Positions 26,570 to 35,301 of a DNA stretch of 64,000 bases are shown here, piece by piece; position 1 is the first letter of the stretch, and every line of letters starts with the position of its first letter. This DNA is from Candidatus Mycobacterium methanotrophicum (lineage in GTDB: Bacteria; Actinomycetota; Actinomycetes; Mycobacteriales; Mycobacteriaceae). The DNA lies in NCBI RefSeq assembly GCF_023515995.1, contig NZ_CP097321.1, forward strand, positions 124,001 to 188,000, written 5' to 3'. The notes beneath the pieces were generated by a model, which had not been told where the DNA came from, ran no database searches, and saw only the letters and a program-made list of their open reading frames with translations. The position numbers were made by a program, and so were the translations under genes.

Positions 26570-27787
26570 TTAGACGACTCGTTTGACGACGAACGCGCTC
26601 GTGGGTGCGGGACTGTACTTGACCGGGACGCCATCTTGTTGCGCTTCGATCACGCGGCCATCGCCGGCATAGACCTGGACGTGTTCGGGAACGCCGGGTG
26701 CGGAGAAGTTGGAGAAGACGAGGTCTCCGGGACGCGCGTCGCGCGGATCCACTGTCTGGCCGACGTGGATTTGATCGTAGGTGGAGCGCGGGAGGATCAC
26801 GTGGCCGTCAGTGGCTTGTGCGACCGCGAATTGGGCTAGGCCGCTGCAGTCGAATCCTCCGCCGGTCGGTCCGCCGGCGCCGCCGCCGCCCCAGACGTAC
26901 TTGAGGCCGAGCGCGCGAGCAGCGTTGTCCACCACGCGGCTTCCGGTGCTGGGGTTGCTGTTTGTGTCGGCGTGGTCGGTGTCGTGGGTGCTCGAGTCGT
27001 GGTTGCTGGTTGCCGCCGATATTGCCTGAGTGAGCGGTTGTAGAAGTGACGCTAGGCCTGATCCGCCGGGCATTGCGCCGCCTGCCCCCATGGGCATGCC
27101 GCCGGTCGGCAGCCCCTGGGGCATCATCGCTGACATTGGCATCATCCCGGCAGGCGCGGCCAGGGTTTGTGACGGCGGCAGTCCGGATCGTGGAGTCAGG
27201 CCTGCCGAGGCCGCGGCGCCGGCCAGCGGGTCGTCGTCATCGGGGTCGGTGGATGCGGCGGGGGTGTCGTCGGGGCGGTGATCGGGGTCGCTCGGGTCGG
27301 TGTCAGTGGGGTGGTCCTCGGTGTGGGGGAGTTGGGCGGTGGCGTCTTTTACGCGGCGGGAGGCGTCGTCGTATTGGCCGGCAGTGTCGTACACCAACGC
27401 CTGGGTGTCAGTGATGCGTTGCATGCCTGCGCGGGTGAGAGCTGCTTGTCCTTCGGGGGTGTCGGCGTATGGGCCGAGGGTGTCTTTGTCGGTATTCCAG
27501 TCGGTTTCGATGGTGTCGAGGTTGCGGTGCGCGTCGGTGGCAATGTCGGTGCCTGCCGACATTGCGGAGGTGGCGGTGGTGTGGGCGGCGCCGAGTTGGT
27601 GGCGGTGCCGGTGTAGGCGATCCGAGGTTGTCTGGGCGTTATCGGCTGCTGTGCCGTCCCATCCGTGCGGTGGCGCTGGCGGTGGGCCAGGTGGCGCCGG
27701 CGGGGGAGGGGTGGCGGGCTGGCCGCTGCCCAGCAGGGTGCGTGCTTGGTGGATGACCGCATCGACGGCGTCGATGACTCCGGTCAT
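26570..27787 (-). CDS. NlpC/P60 peptidoglycan endopeptidase with DUF4226-like N-terminal domain
   Basis: 405 residues. Residues 1-150 form a WxG-containing helical domain (VIDAVDAVIHQARTLLGSG, GWDGTAADNAQ) like the protein at 15042-15506. A proline/asparagine-rich linker follows. The C-terminal 115 residues are NlpC/P60: KYVWGGGG, catalytic Cys in GGGFDCSGLAQFAVA, His in GVPEHVQVYAGDGRV. Such enzymes open the cell wall for secretion or conjugation machines. It is the last gene of the minus-strand cluster, 3 bp after the transglycosylase gene. No Sec signal is visible, suggesting export by the element's own system or a T7SS. Confidence 0.85.
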   Translation of the reverse strand: MTGVIDAVDAVIHQARTLLGSGQPATPPPPAPPGPPPAPPHGWDGTAADNAQTTSDRLHRHRHQLGAAHTTATSAMSAGTDIATDAHRNLDTIETDWNTDKDTLGPYADTPEGQAALTRAGMQRITDTQALVYDTAGQYDDASRRVKDATAQLPHTEDHPTDTDPSDPDHRPDDTPAASTDPDDDDPLAGAAASAGLTPRSGLPPSQTLAAPAGMMPMSAMMPQGLPTGGMPMGAGGAMPGGSGLASLLQPLTQAISAATSNHDSSTHDTDHADTNSNPSTGSRVVDNAARALGLKYVWGGGGAGGPTGGGFDCSGLAQFAVAQATDGHVILPRSTYDQIHVGQTVDPRDARPGDLVFSNFSAPGVPEHVQVYAGDGRVIEAQQDGVPVKYSPAPTSAFVVKRVV

Positions 27788-27790
27788 GGC

Positions 27791-29002
27791 TCAGTACCCT
27801 CCGCCGGAGGAGCTGGCGTTGGCTTGTGCGACCTTCGTCGTGAGGTCGGCGCCAGTTGGGGAAACGCCGTGGGTGTGCATGACGTAGTTCATGGAGGCCG
27901 CGATGTTGGCGATGGGGTCGAAGATGTCGTCACTGGTACCGGGAACGTGGAAAGAGCGGAAGGTGCTCGGGGTTACTTGAGCGAGTCCGCGAGAGGAACC
28001 GCTGTAGCCGCCGTCGGTCATCATCGGTCCTGTGGCGTTGGAATCGCCGTTGTTGATCGCGCCGATCCGGTCGCTGGATTCCCGATGGACGAGGATTTCG
28101 TAGCCTTCGCGCCAGTTTTCGCGGGCTTGTGGGTCGGTGATGCCCAGAGCGTCGAGGGCGCCGTCAATGGCCTGGTCGATAGAGCCCGGCTGGGCTAAGT
28201 GGCGGGTGGTCGAGTGTGAACTGCTGGGCAGGTCGTGGTCGCCGGGAGAGCTGGTGGTGGCGCTTTGTAGGAGGGGGCTCAGGGCGCCGCCCAGGGGGGT
28301 TGCGGCGGCCGACGGGAGCGCAGCGGCCATCGGAAGAAACGAGCTGGGCAGGCCCATGGCGCTGCCCATCGCTGTTGGTAGCAGGCTTGCCGGCGACGTC
28401 GTGGCGTTGCCGGCGGAAGGTGTGGGTGCCGGTCCTGGCGTTTCTGTGGTGGCTGCCGCCAGATCGGATCCCGGCGGCGTGGGCTCGTCGTGGTCGGTCG
28501 GGGGCGTCGGGGGCGATTGGACGTCGGGGCCGTTGCCGGGCGCGGGCAGGTTGGCGGCATGTTTGCGGACGGCGGCGGCGGCGTCGGCGTATTTCGTGGT
28601 GGTTGTCGATATGAGTGCGACGGCGTCATTGATGGTGCGCTGGGCGTGGGGTAGCAGCGCTGCATCGCGTGAGCTTGGACTCGGCAGGGCGATCACCGAG
28701 GATTTGGCGTGCTCCCAGTCGGTCGTGATCGCCGCCAGGTGGGTGGTGGCGTCAGCGGCTATGTCACGGGCGGCTTGCGTGGTGGTTGCGACGTTATCGG
28801 CGGCCGCGCGTAGCTGGCCGCGGGCTTGTTGCAGCGCTGAGGTGGCCGCGACGGCAGCTCGGTGGGCGTCGCCGGTCCAGTCGAGGTCGGGGAAGGTCGG
28901 CGCCCGGTCCGGTGGCGGCGAGCTGGACCCGGGCGCGGGGGATGTCCCGATGATGTGACGCACGCCGCTGAGGTAGTCGTCAACGACCTGCTCAATGCTC
29001 AT
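27791..29002 (-). CDS. Lytic transglycosylase (SLT) with N-terminal helical domain
   Basis: 403 residues from ATG 29002 (MSIEQVVDDYLSGVRHIIGT). An N-terminal helical domain includes DLDWTGDAHRAAVAATSALQ, then a proline/threonine-rich linker, then a C-terminal SLT domain with ILVHRESSDRIGAINNGDSN (the Glu in HRESS fits the catalytic acid), SRGLAQVTPSTFRSFHVPGT and IANIAASMNYVMHTHG. It cleaves glycan strands. It overlaps the upstream gene by 11 bp and precedes the NlpC/P60 gene by 3 bp, so one transcript provides both glycan- and peptide-cutting activities. Confidence 0.85.
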   Translation of the reverse strand: MSIEQVVDDYLSGVRHIIGTSPAPGSSSPPPDRAPTFPDLDWTGDAHRAAVAATSALQQARGQLRAAADNVATTTQAARDIAADATTHLAAITTDWEHAKSSVIALPSPSSRDAALLPHAQRTINDAVALISTTTTKYADAAAAVRKHAANLPAPGNGPDVQSPPTPPTDHDEPTPPGSDLAAATTETPGPAPTPSAGNATTSPASLLPTAMGSAMGLPSSFLPMAAALPSAAATPLGGALSPLLQSATTSSPGDHDLPSSSHSTTRHLAQPGSIDQAIDGALDALGITDPQARENWREGYEILVHRESSDRIGAINNGDSNATGPMMTDGGYSGSSRGLAQVTPSTFRSFHVPGTSDDIFDPIANIAASMNYVMHTHGVSPTGADLTTKVAQANASSSGGGY

Positions 29003-30362
29003 GGCTGGGCTGGTTGGACATTCCGAAGCCGGGATTTGGTGGCGTCTTGGCCTCGGGCGGTGCGGCGGGGCTGGCCAGGGTTGTGGTCTTGGGGTTGGTG
29101 GGGTCGCTGCTGTGCAGCGGCGGGGCGGTTGGGGTGGCCCCGGTGGTTTGGTCGGGTGCGTCGGCGGTGGCGGTGGGGTCAAAGAAGCCCTTGAAGTCGG
29201 GCCAGTCGTTGATTACGCCGAGTGGCTGCAGTTTTCCGTCCGGGCCGATGAGCTGGCCGTTACCGGCGACGATGGCGGTGTGGTCGGCGCACACGGCGAT
29301 GTCGCCGGGTTTGACGTCGGCGGGATCGACTTTGCGGCCCGGGTCGGCGCCGTCGGTGGGGATGTTGACGCCGGTCCCGGCGTAGGCGGCCGTGGCGACG
29401 TCTCCGCTGTCTGCGGTGCGGGTCAGGGCTTGGCGGACTGCGGTTGCGCCTTGGGGGGTGCGCGCGGTGACCACCGTGCCGGAGGGCAGTGTGACGTCCT
29501 TTCCGGCCGGGGTGGTGGGGGGAGCGCCGGGCGGGGGTGCGGCTGGCGCGGGGGGCGCGGCGGGGCCGGCGCCTGGGGCTCCCGGTGGGGCGCTTGATCC
29601 TGTTGGCGCGCCGGCGGGCGGTGCGGCGTTGGGGTTGTTGACCGGTGAGGGTTGCAGCGGATTACTGGATGTTGTCAGGTCCGCTGGCTTGAGCGGGTCT
29701 CTTCCATCCGAGGGTGAGCTTAGGGGGGCCGGTGCGCCCAGGCCCGACCCGCCCAGCGGTGACAGCCCTGACCCTCCTAGACCACCCAGACCCGGGATGC
29801 CCAGGCCTGAGCCGCCGCCCAGACCGGGCAGGCCCCCCGTTCCGAGGTTGCGCAGGCCGTCGGCGATCCCGTTGGCGTTGCCAGCTTTGTCCTGCACGTT
29901 TTTTCTGAGCTCGTCGATTTGTTGTTGAACAGCGGCGAGCCTGCCGGCGTCGGATTCTGGCGTGCCGCCCTGCGCGTCTAGACCTGGACCTAGCTGGGCG
30001 CCGTCTCGCAGGATCTGGGCGTGGGCGTCGCGGCCGGCGGCGGAGTTGGCGGCGGCGTCTTTGGCTGCTTGTTCCCCCGCCTTGTGGAGGTCCTCGATCT
30101 GCTTTTGCATATCGGTAAGCGTTTTGGTGACCTTGTCGATCTGGTCTTGAGTGGGCCCTTGCCCGTTGGTCGGTGCTGGTGGCGGCGGTGTTTTCGGCGC
30201 GGCCGGCATGTTGGGGTGGCCACCGGACCCGAACAGCTTGCCTGCCTCCTGGAAAAGATGGGTCAGGCTCGGTACCAGCACCATGCCGGCCGGGCCGAAA
30301 ATGGGTGCGGCGACGAGGGTGCCAAGCAGATCGCCGGGATCCAGCAGGTCATCCAAAGACAT
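28992..30362 (-). CDS. Large low-complexity protein with degenerate NlpC/P60-like domain
   Basis: 456 residues. A hydrophobic N-terminus (LGTLVAAPIFGPAGMVLVPS) precedes a coiled-coil-like stretch (KVTKTLTDMQKQIEDLHKAG), Gly/Pro-rich repeats (residues about 170-280), and a C-terminal domain with DVKPGDIAVCADHTAIVAGN that resembles the histidine half of an NlpC/P60 fold but lacks the DCSG nucleophile. It is probably a structural or anchoring component of the envelope machine. It overlaps the transglycosylase by 11 bp. Confidence 0.6.
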   Translation of the reverse strand: MSLDDLLDPGDLLGTLVAAPIFGPAGMVLVPSLTHLFQEAGKLFGSGGHPNMPAAPKTPPPPAPTNGQGPTQDQIDKVTKTLTDMQKQIEDLHKAGEQAAKDAAANSAAGRDAHAQILRDGAQLGPGLDAQGGTPESDAGRLAAVQQQIDELRKNVQDKAGNANGIADGLRNLGTGGLPGLGGGSGLGIPGLGGLGGSGLSPLGGSGLGAPAPLSSPSDGRDPLKPADLTTSSNPLQPSPVNNPNAAPPAGAPTGSSAPPGAPGAGPAAPPAPAAPPPGAPPTTPAGKDVTLPSGTVVTARTPQGATAVRQALTRTADSGDVATAAYAGTGVNIPTDGADPGRKVDPADVKPGDIAVCADHTAIVAGNGQLIGPDGKLQPLGVINDWPDFKGFFDPTATADAPDQTTGATPTAPPLHSSDPTNPKTTTLASPAAPPEAKTPPNPGFGMSNQPSHEH

Positions 30363-30418
30363 GGGGTTCGGTGCCCTTTCCTGATGGCCCCGCTGCCGGG
30401 TCGGGCGGGTTCGATTAC

Positions 30419-30455
30419 GACGTTAAGGCTGCTAGCTGGGGGTTCTCAAGAGGAG
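30419..30455 (-). promoter_or_regulatory. ECF-like promoter motif at the end of the coupling ATPase gene
   Basis: Minus strand: ACTCCTCTTGAGAACC, then 20 nt from GAGAA to CGTC, sharing CTTAACGTC with the copy at 16959-16995. It overlaps the stop codon of the 30446-32716 gene and lies about 60 bp upstream of the 30362 start. It may give the three hydrolase-type genes downstream their own transcript. Confidence 0.5.
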
Positions 30456-32716
30456 TCACGCTGGACCGAGACCCGGCTGTCGGGGCTAAACGTCGACACG
30501 CACAGGCAGCCGTCTTCCTCGTCTTGCCACATCACCGTGACCACGCCGGCGTCGGCGATGTCGATGCCGTCAACTTCACCGACATGCCCGTCGTCGAATG
30601 ACACGACGTCTTTGGGCTGCAGGTCTCGAGGCGCCAGTACCAGCTCGTCCATCGGGTGGTTCTCGGCTTCGCGGATGAGCTCGGCGACGTCGAACCCGAG
30701 TCGTGGATCCCCGTCGAACGACGTGACTTTCCGGAGGTAGTTCGTGGGATCGAGGTCGGGACGCTCCGACAGCGGAAACCATGGCGCGTCAGCAATCTCG
30801 TTCCACGTAATGCCTTTGAGCATCGGGGGTAGCTCTGGCACGTACCGTGGGACAAGCGTCACCGGCGGCCGGAGTTGCTCGATGACGGCCGCTTCCTCGG
30901 GGACCGTACTGTTCGCCGGCGGGGTGAAGTAGTACTGGGTTTCGCGGGGATCCTGGTGCGTGCCCGTCGCCATGCCGCGACCCTTGATCCGCGGGATGTA
31001 GCGGCCGATATAGCTGTCGTCCCAGAGCATTTCGGCCGCGATCCGCGATATCGGGCCGACCGAGACGCGGTTGCCGAAGTTGTCTCGCGATTCGGTGTCG
31101 ATGAGGGTGTGGTCCGGGCGCTGCATGCCGAGAACGAGGTGCATACGCGCGCTACGCGCCAGGCGCGCCAGTTCGCCGAGCTCGGCCAATGTGGGGCATT
31201 CCTTGAGGCCGTCCTTCGGTTTCAGGTTGGCCCACAGCCGTTCAAGGACGACTTTGAACTGTGCTGCCTCGTCGACGATGATGAGGTAAGGCAGGTTGTG
31301 TTCCCACTGCGATTGGTCCCACCGTGCACGCGCGTTGCGTTCGTCCATCAGTTTGTACATGCGGTGGATGGTGGCGATCGACTCGAAGGGGTCGCTGCTG
31401 ATGATGTGCACGTTGGGCCAGCCCACGAAGTCGGAGTACGAGCCGCCTTTGAAATCGACGAGAACAACCGCCCAGCCACGGAGCGCGGCCATCATGATCA
31501 GTCCGCGTAGGTAGACCGTCTTGCCGGCTCCTGTTTTCCCGCTGACGAGGGTGTGTGGTGAATCCAGCGGGTCCCATTCCTGGATGCCGAGGTCGAGGTC
31601 GACACCGTAGGCGAATCGTGTCTGGCGGTACTGGCCGATCGCTTCTTCGATCGTGCGGACAGCGGGAATTGGCTTGGTGAACAGGGGGAATGGCAGCACG
31701 GGTTTGGGGGCGAAGGTGACGGTGGAGTTGGGCATGTCCCATTTGACGCGCCATGTTCCGCCGACTAGTTCGGTGAGGTTCTGTTCGGCGACCCGCTTAC
31801 GGAAGTCGCCCATCAGTTTCTTGGCGATCGTGTGCTTGATGGTGAAGCCATCGGAGCGGGTTCCTGTCACGGTGGCGGTGGAGTCGAAGACGTCGCGGGC
31901 CTTGCGGGTGAGGTCGGCTAGCTCCTCATCCATCTGCTCAGGTACGAACTGAGTGGCGGTGAACACCAGGGCTGAGGGGTCTGAGCTGACGCGGTAGTGG
32001 GCGCCGCAGTGGGTGTTGAGGAGCTGCCTGATGGTGGTGGTCGGGTCGGGACGCCGAAGCGCTGAGCCGGCCATGGTGTCGAGGTCGAGCTCGAGTCGGT
32101 GGTCATCAGATGTCTTAGGCGTTGTCGGTAGGGGGCGGGCCGCGCGGATGGTGATCGTCTGGGGCGCCGCCGTTGTGGTGTCCCACTGGGCGGCAGGGAT
32201 GACGTTGGTGCAGGGTTGCTTGTGGCCGAGCGGGGTGTAGAGCGCCTGGATGAGGGTGGTGCGTAGGCGCATGCGGGCGCGGCGGGTATGGAATGGGTCG
32301 ACGGTGAAACCTGCGCAGGCGGCGGCTGATGCGGCAGCGAGGCCGATAGCGAGCACGGTGGGCATGGTGAACAGCCATCGTGCGGCGGCGGCGGTGACGG
32401 CGAACGCTGCGGCCGTGGTGCCGGTTGTGGCGGTGATCACCGGTAGGTTCAGCGCCCACTTTTCCGGCTCGGACGGCGAGGGTTCGCCGGGGTGAGTTGC
32501 GCGCCAGAGCGCCAGTGCACTCACCGCGGCGATGAGCGTGGCGGTGGCGACCGCGATGGCGGTAGGGGCGTCGAGGCGGTGGAGCAGGTCAGGGTTCTTG
32601 GCGAGGTGACGATAGGCCAGCCATCCTGCGCCGGCGACTATCACGGTGATCGCCAGTAGCACGGCCCCGGCGTCCTCCTCGGCGTCGTGCGGTTTTTGTC
32701 CTGGTTGGGTGGCCAT
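30446..32716 (-). CDS. FtsK/TcpA-like coupling ATPase
   Basis: 756 residues. Two N-terminal membrane segments (VLLAITVIVAGAGWLAY; AIAVATATLIAAVSALALW) and a second hydrophobic pair (residues about 95-140) anchor it. The FtsK-like ATPase domain has Walker A LVSGKTGAGKTVYLRGL near residue 392 and Walker B YLIIVDEAAQF near 477. This is the layout of TcpA, the coupling protein of Gram-positive type IV systems, which delivers DNA to the channel; EccC of T7SS is related. Its start is 1 bp from the stop of the small gene upstream. Confidence 0.82.
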   Translation of the reverse strand: MATQPGQKPHDAEEDAGAVLLAITVIVAGAGWLAYRHLAKNPDLLHRLDAPTAIAVATATLIAAVSALALWRATHPGEPSPSEPEKWALNLPVITATTGTTAAAFAVTAAAARWLFTMPTVLAIGLAAASAAACAGFTVDPFHTRRARMRLRTTLIQALYTPLGHKQPCTNVIPAAQWDTTTAAPQTITIRAARPLPTTPKTSDDHRLELDLDTMAGSALRRPDPTTTIRQLLNTHCGAHYRVSSDPSALVFTATQFVPEQMDEELADLTRKARDVFDSTATVTGTRSDGFTIKHTIAKKLMGDFRKRVAEQNLTELVGGTWRVKWDMPNSTVTFAPKPVLPFPLFTKPIPAVRTIEEAIGQYRQTRFAYGVDLDLGIQEWDPLDSPHTLVSGKTGAGKTVYLRGLIMMAALRGWAVVLVDFKGGSYSDFVGWPNVHIISSDPFESIATIHRMYKLMDERNARARWDQSQWEHNLPYLIIVDEAAQFKVVLERLWANLKPKDGLKECPTLAELGELARLARSARMHLVLGMQRPDHTLIDTESRDNFGNRVSVGPISRIAAEMLWDDSYIGRYIPRIKGRGMATGTHQDPRETQYYFTPPANSTVPEEAAVIEQLRPPVTLVPRYVPELPPMLKGITWNEIADAPWFPLSERPDLDPTNYLRKVTSFDGDPRLGFDVAELIREAENHPMDELVLAPRDLQPKDVVSFDDGHVGEVDGIDIADAGVVTVMWQDEEDGCLCVSTFSPDSRVSVQRDSS

Positions 32717-32717
32717 G

Positions 32718-32927
32718 TCAGGCGTTCTGTGGACGCCACACAGCCTGGTGGGTGGCGCGGTCCCAGGTCACGACGTAAGTGGGGGCGCTGGGGTGGCGCA
32801 GCCGATCTAGGACGTGTCGAGGTAGCTGGTCGGCGGGGACGCGGAATTCACGGGCCGGTAGGTGGGTCGGTTGCTGGGCTGGCGAATGGGTGTCTGCGGC
32901 GAGGTGGGCCCGGCGGGGAGATCTCAT
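32718..32927 (-). CDS. Small basic protein before the coupling ATPase
   Basis: 69 residues from ATG 32927 (MRSPRRAHLAADTHSPAQQP). The C-terminal half, REFRVPADQLPRHVLDRLRH and TYVVTWDRATHQAVWRPQNA, looks like a compact alpha/beta protein. I do not recognise it. It is the first gene of a transcription unit starting at the promoter-like motif 32933-32970 and is followed 1 bp later by the ATPase, so it probably assists that protein. Confidence 0.55.
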   Translation of the reverse strand: MRSPRRAHLAADTHSPAQQPTHLPAREFRVPADQLPRHVLDRLRHPSAPTYVVTWDRATHQAVWRPQNA

Positions 32928-32932
32928 CTGAA

Positions 32933-32970
32933 TAACTCTTGAGCCCACCGGCGTGGTTCTCAAGAGGACC
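32933..32970 (-). promoter_or_regulatory. Promoter-like motif with overlapping inverted repeat
   Basis: Minus strand: GGTCCTCTTGAGAACC, 28 bp from the ATG at 32927. The -10-like element is weaker (AGTT/GTTA instead of CGTY). CTCTTGAG (32936-32943) and CTCAAGAG (32959-32966) form an 8-bp inverted repeat that could be an operator. Confidence 0.45.
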
Positions 32971-33081
32971 GGGCGGTGCGGACGGTTCGGCGTGTGATGC
33001 GTTGGCGCGCTGTGGTTTTCGGGTGCTGCAGGCGCGTGCCAGGCCGCTACCGTTGTCGCGGGGGTCGGGGATGCTGGCGTG

Positions 33082-33897
33082 CTAGCGGTTGTCGAGAGTG
33101 GCCAGCAGCGCGCGTAGCGCCGCGTCGAGGCGCAGGGGTGAGATCGGCGCATAGGTCAGGTGTGTTTGGCGGTCCGGGCCGAGGTGGGGCCACGCTAGAA
33201 CGCGGCCGTATTCGTTGGTGTCGAGCAGCGAGATGGCGGTTTTGGTGCGTCGGGTCAGGTTGTCGACGCGGCAGGCTGCAGTGATTTCGGTGGCCACATC
33301 GGGCTGGGAGCAGGCGTTGAGGATTGCGGCGTCCAGGGGGGTCAGCCCGTAATCGACGAGCCGGTCGGTCGCCTTCCCAGGTGGGGTCTCGGCGATGCGT
33401 GCGGCATCGGCGGCCGTGAGTTGTATGAGGTCGCTCAGCGGTGCCGGCGGGGTGTCGCCGAGTAGGACGGCCAGTACCGATGTGGTGGCGGTGAGCCAGT
33501 CGGCGGCCGGTACGCGTTGGACCAGCAGGATGTCTCGGGTGCGGCTGGCGACGACGAAGCGGTTGAACCGGGTGGCGATCGCCACGCGCAGCATGGTGTT
33601 GGGCTGGCGGAGGGGGATGATGCGCAGGCAGAGGGTTTCCTCGGCGTAGGCGATGGTGTGCATCAGGGTGGTGACGTCTGGTAATGCGCCGTCGGTGGTG
33701 AGGATGCCGCGTTCGGTGAGGCGGTTGTGTTGCAGTTGTTTCCAGGCCGCGGCCAAGTCGGGGCCCGTCATCGGGTTGTAGAGCGCCAGCACTTCCGGTA
33801 GCAGGCCATGGAGGTCGAGGTGTTCGACAAGGTAGGCGCCTTCGTCGACGCTGATTTCGAAGCCGTCGGTGGTCGTGTGTTCGTCGGCGCCGATCAT
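33082..33897 (-). CDS. EspG-like T7SS chaperone family protein (tentative)
   Basis: 271 residues, cytoplasmic, with no signal or membrane segment. The order of elements resembles EspG: an N-terminal ISVDEGAYLVEHLDLHGLLP, a middle LTERGILTTDGALPDVTTLM segment, a beta stretch LRVAIATRFNRFVVASRTRD, and a C-terminal helix-rich region (SVLAVLLGDTPPAPLSDLIQ). EspG proteins are the specificity chaperones for PE/PPE substrates of ESX systems. No PE/PPE gene is seen in the window, so its client may be one of the WxG-containing helical proteins. It lies 36 bp after an NlpC/P60 gene. The assignment rests on pattern alone. Confidence 0.45.
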   Translation of the reverse strand: MIGADEHTTTDGFEISVDEGAYLVEHLDLHGLLPEVLALYNPMTGPDLAAAWKQLQHNRLTERGILTTDGALPDVTTLMHTIAYAEETLCLRIIPLRQPNTMLRVAIATRFNRFVVASRTRDILLVQRVPAADWLTATTSVLAVLLGDTPPAPLSDLIQLTAADAARIAETPPGKATDRLVDYGLTPLDAAILNACSQPDVATEITAACRVDNLTRRTKTAISLLDTNEYGRVLAWPHLGPDRQTHLTYAPISPLRLDAALRALLATLDNR

Positions 33898-33933
33898 GCG
33901 AGGGCCTTTCCCGGCTGGTGTTGCATCGTTTTG

Positions 33934-35301
33934 TTATAGAACGCGTCGGGCTTGTGCGCCGGAGGGCACGTTGCTGATGTGGACCGGGACACCGAAGGTG
34001 GGTGCTTCGATGACGTGTCCGTTTCCGATATAGATGGCGACGTGTTCGGGCACGCCGGGGGACGACCAATTGGAGAAAACGAGATCGCCGGGGGCCAGGG
34101 CGTTGAGGGGTACGGCGGTGCCGGCGCGGATCTGTTGGTAGGTGGTGCGGGGCAGGATCACCCGGCCGCCGGACGCTCGGGCGATCGCCCATTGAGTCAG
34201 TCCGCTGCAGTCGAATCCGCCTCCGGTGGGACCTAAGGGTCCGCCGCCGCCCCACACGTATTTCATGCCCAGGGCATCGTGGGCGATGCGGGCGGCGTTG
34301 GCGCCAGCGGCGCTGCCGAGCGCTCCTGCGTGCAGTGTGTCGGTGGGTCCGGCGGCGGCCAAATAGTTGTGGATCAGGGATCGGACGAATTGGGCGTCGG
34401 TCAGCTTGGCTTTGGCGGCGGCGCTGACGACGTCGCCGGCGTCGTTGAGGGCCTTGCGCGTGGCCGACAACACGGCTGCTTGGGCTTCGGGGGTGTCGCC
34501 TTGGGCGCCGGCTGAGGTCAGCGCTGTCTCGACGTCTCCGATGATGCTGTGGATTTTCGCGCGGTCACCTTCGGTGCGGGCGGTGGATAGCCCCAGAACG
34601 TCGCCGAGTTTGTGTTCGACGTCATGCAGCGCGCTGGCTTGGCGGGCGAGTGCCTCGTTTTTGGCGCGGGCCCGGTCGGCGGCGTCACCTTCGCCGAGCA
34701 TCGATCCCATCGGGCCGGCTAGGGCGTCGGCGCCGCCGGGGTTCAGGTGTGGGTCAAGTCCTGCTGGCGGGGCGCCGCTACCGAGTTGGTTGGCCAGGGC
34801 TGCCAGTTGCGGTAGGACCGCTGCGGCAAGGGCGGGGATCAGGCTTCCCGCGCCTTGCAGGGCGGCCGCGGGCAGTGCGGTCGCCGCGCCTAAGAGCGGG
34901 CCGGCAATTTGTGGGCCGAGGTTGGCGAGTCCGTTGAGTGCGTCTGGGGTAGCCGGTGGCGCATCAGGTGAGGTGGCGCTGTCAGCGTCGTGGTCGTGGT
35001 CGCCGTGGTGGGTGGTGGAGTGGTCTTTGAGTTTCCCGTCGGTGGTGGCGCCGGGTTGCCCGTTGGGGTTGGGGGAGGCGGGGACGGTTCCTGTCCCGTT
35101 GGTGGTTTGTCCCGGCGTGTTGGCGGTGGCCCCTGGTGTCGTGGACGACGGCGCGGCGGGGCCGGTCCCCGCGGGGGCGCCGGGCGGCGGCGGCGTTTTG
35201 AGTGGTACCGGCCCTTGGGATCCCGGTGAGCGGGGCGTCGTGAGGGTCGTGGGGCTCGCGGGGTCGGCCGCTGGATCTTGCGCGGTGGCGATCGGGGTCA
35301 T
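33934..35301 (-). CDS. NlpC/P60 peptidoglycan endopeptidase, second copy
   Basis: 455 residues from ATG 35301 (MTPIATAQDPAADPASPTTL). A long Pro/Thr/Gly-rich N-terminus is followed by a helical segment (residues about 225-330) and a C-terminal NlpC/P60 domain with KYVWGGGG, GGGFDCSGLTQWAIARA and GVPEHVAIYIGNGHVIEA. The catalytic domain is closely similar to that of the 26570-27787 protein. Its start overlaps the upstream gene's stop by 4 nt (35298-35301). It is likely a wall-opening enzyme of the secretion channel. Confidence 0.85.
   Translation of the reverse strand: MTPIATAQDPAADPASPTTLTTPRSPGSQGPVPLKTPPPPGAPAGTGPAAPSSTTPGATANTPGQTTNGTGTVPASPNPNGQPGATTDGKLKDHSTTHHGDHDHDADSATSPDAPPATPDALNGLANLGPQIAGPLLGAATALPAAALQGAGSLIPALAAAVLPQLAALANQLGSGAPPAGLDPHLNPGGADALAGPMGSMLGEGDAADRARAKNEALARQASALHDVEHKLGDVLGLSTARTEGDRAKIHSIIGDVETALTSAGAQGDTPEAQAAVLSATRKALNDAGDVVSAAAKAKLTDAQFVRSLIHNYLAAAGPTDTLHAGALGSAAGANAARIAHDALGMKYVWGGGGPLGPTGGGFDCSGLTQWAIARASGGRVILPRTTYQQIRAGTAVPLNALAPGDLVFSNWSSPGVPEHVAIYIGNGHVIEAPTFGVPVHISNVPSGAQARRVL

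Noticed and set aside
29392..29928. Gly/Pro-rich plus-strand ORF
   Set aside because: It is the reverse complement of the low-complexity part of the 28992-30362 protein.
30441..30456. Motif copy at the coupling-ATPase stop codon as pure coincidence
   Set aside because: I first dismissed it as coding sequence, but the 20-nt spacing to CGTC and the shared CTTAACGTC made me keep it, at moderate confidence.
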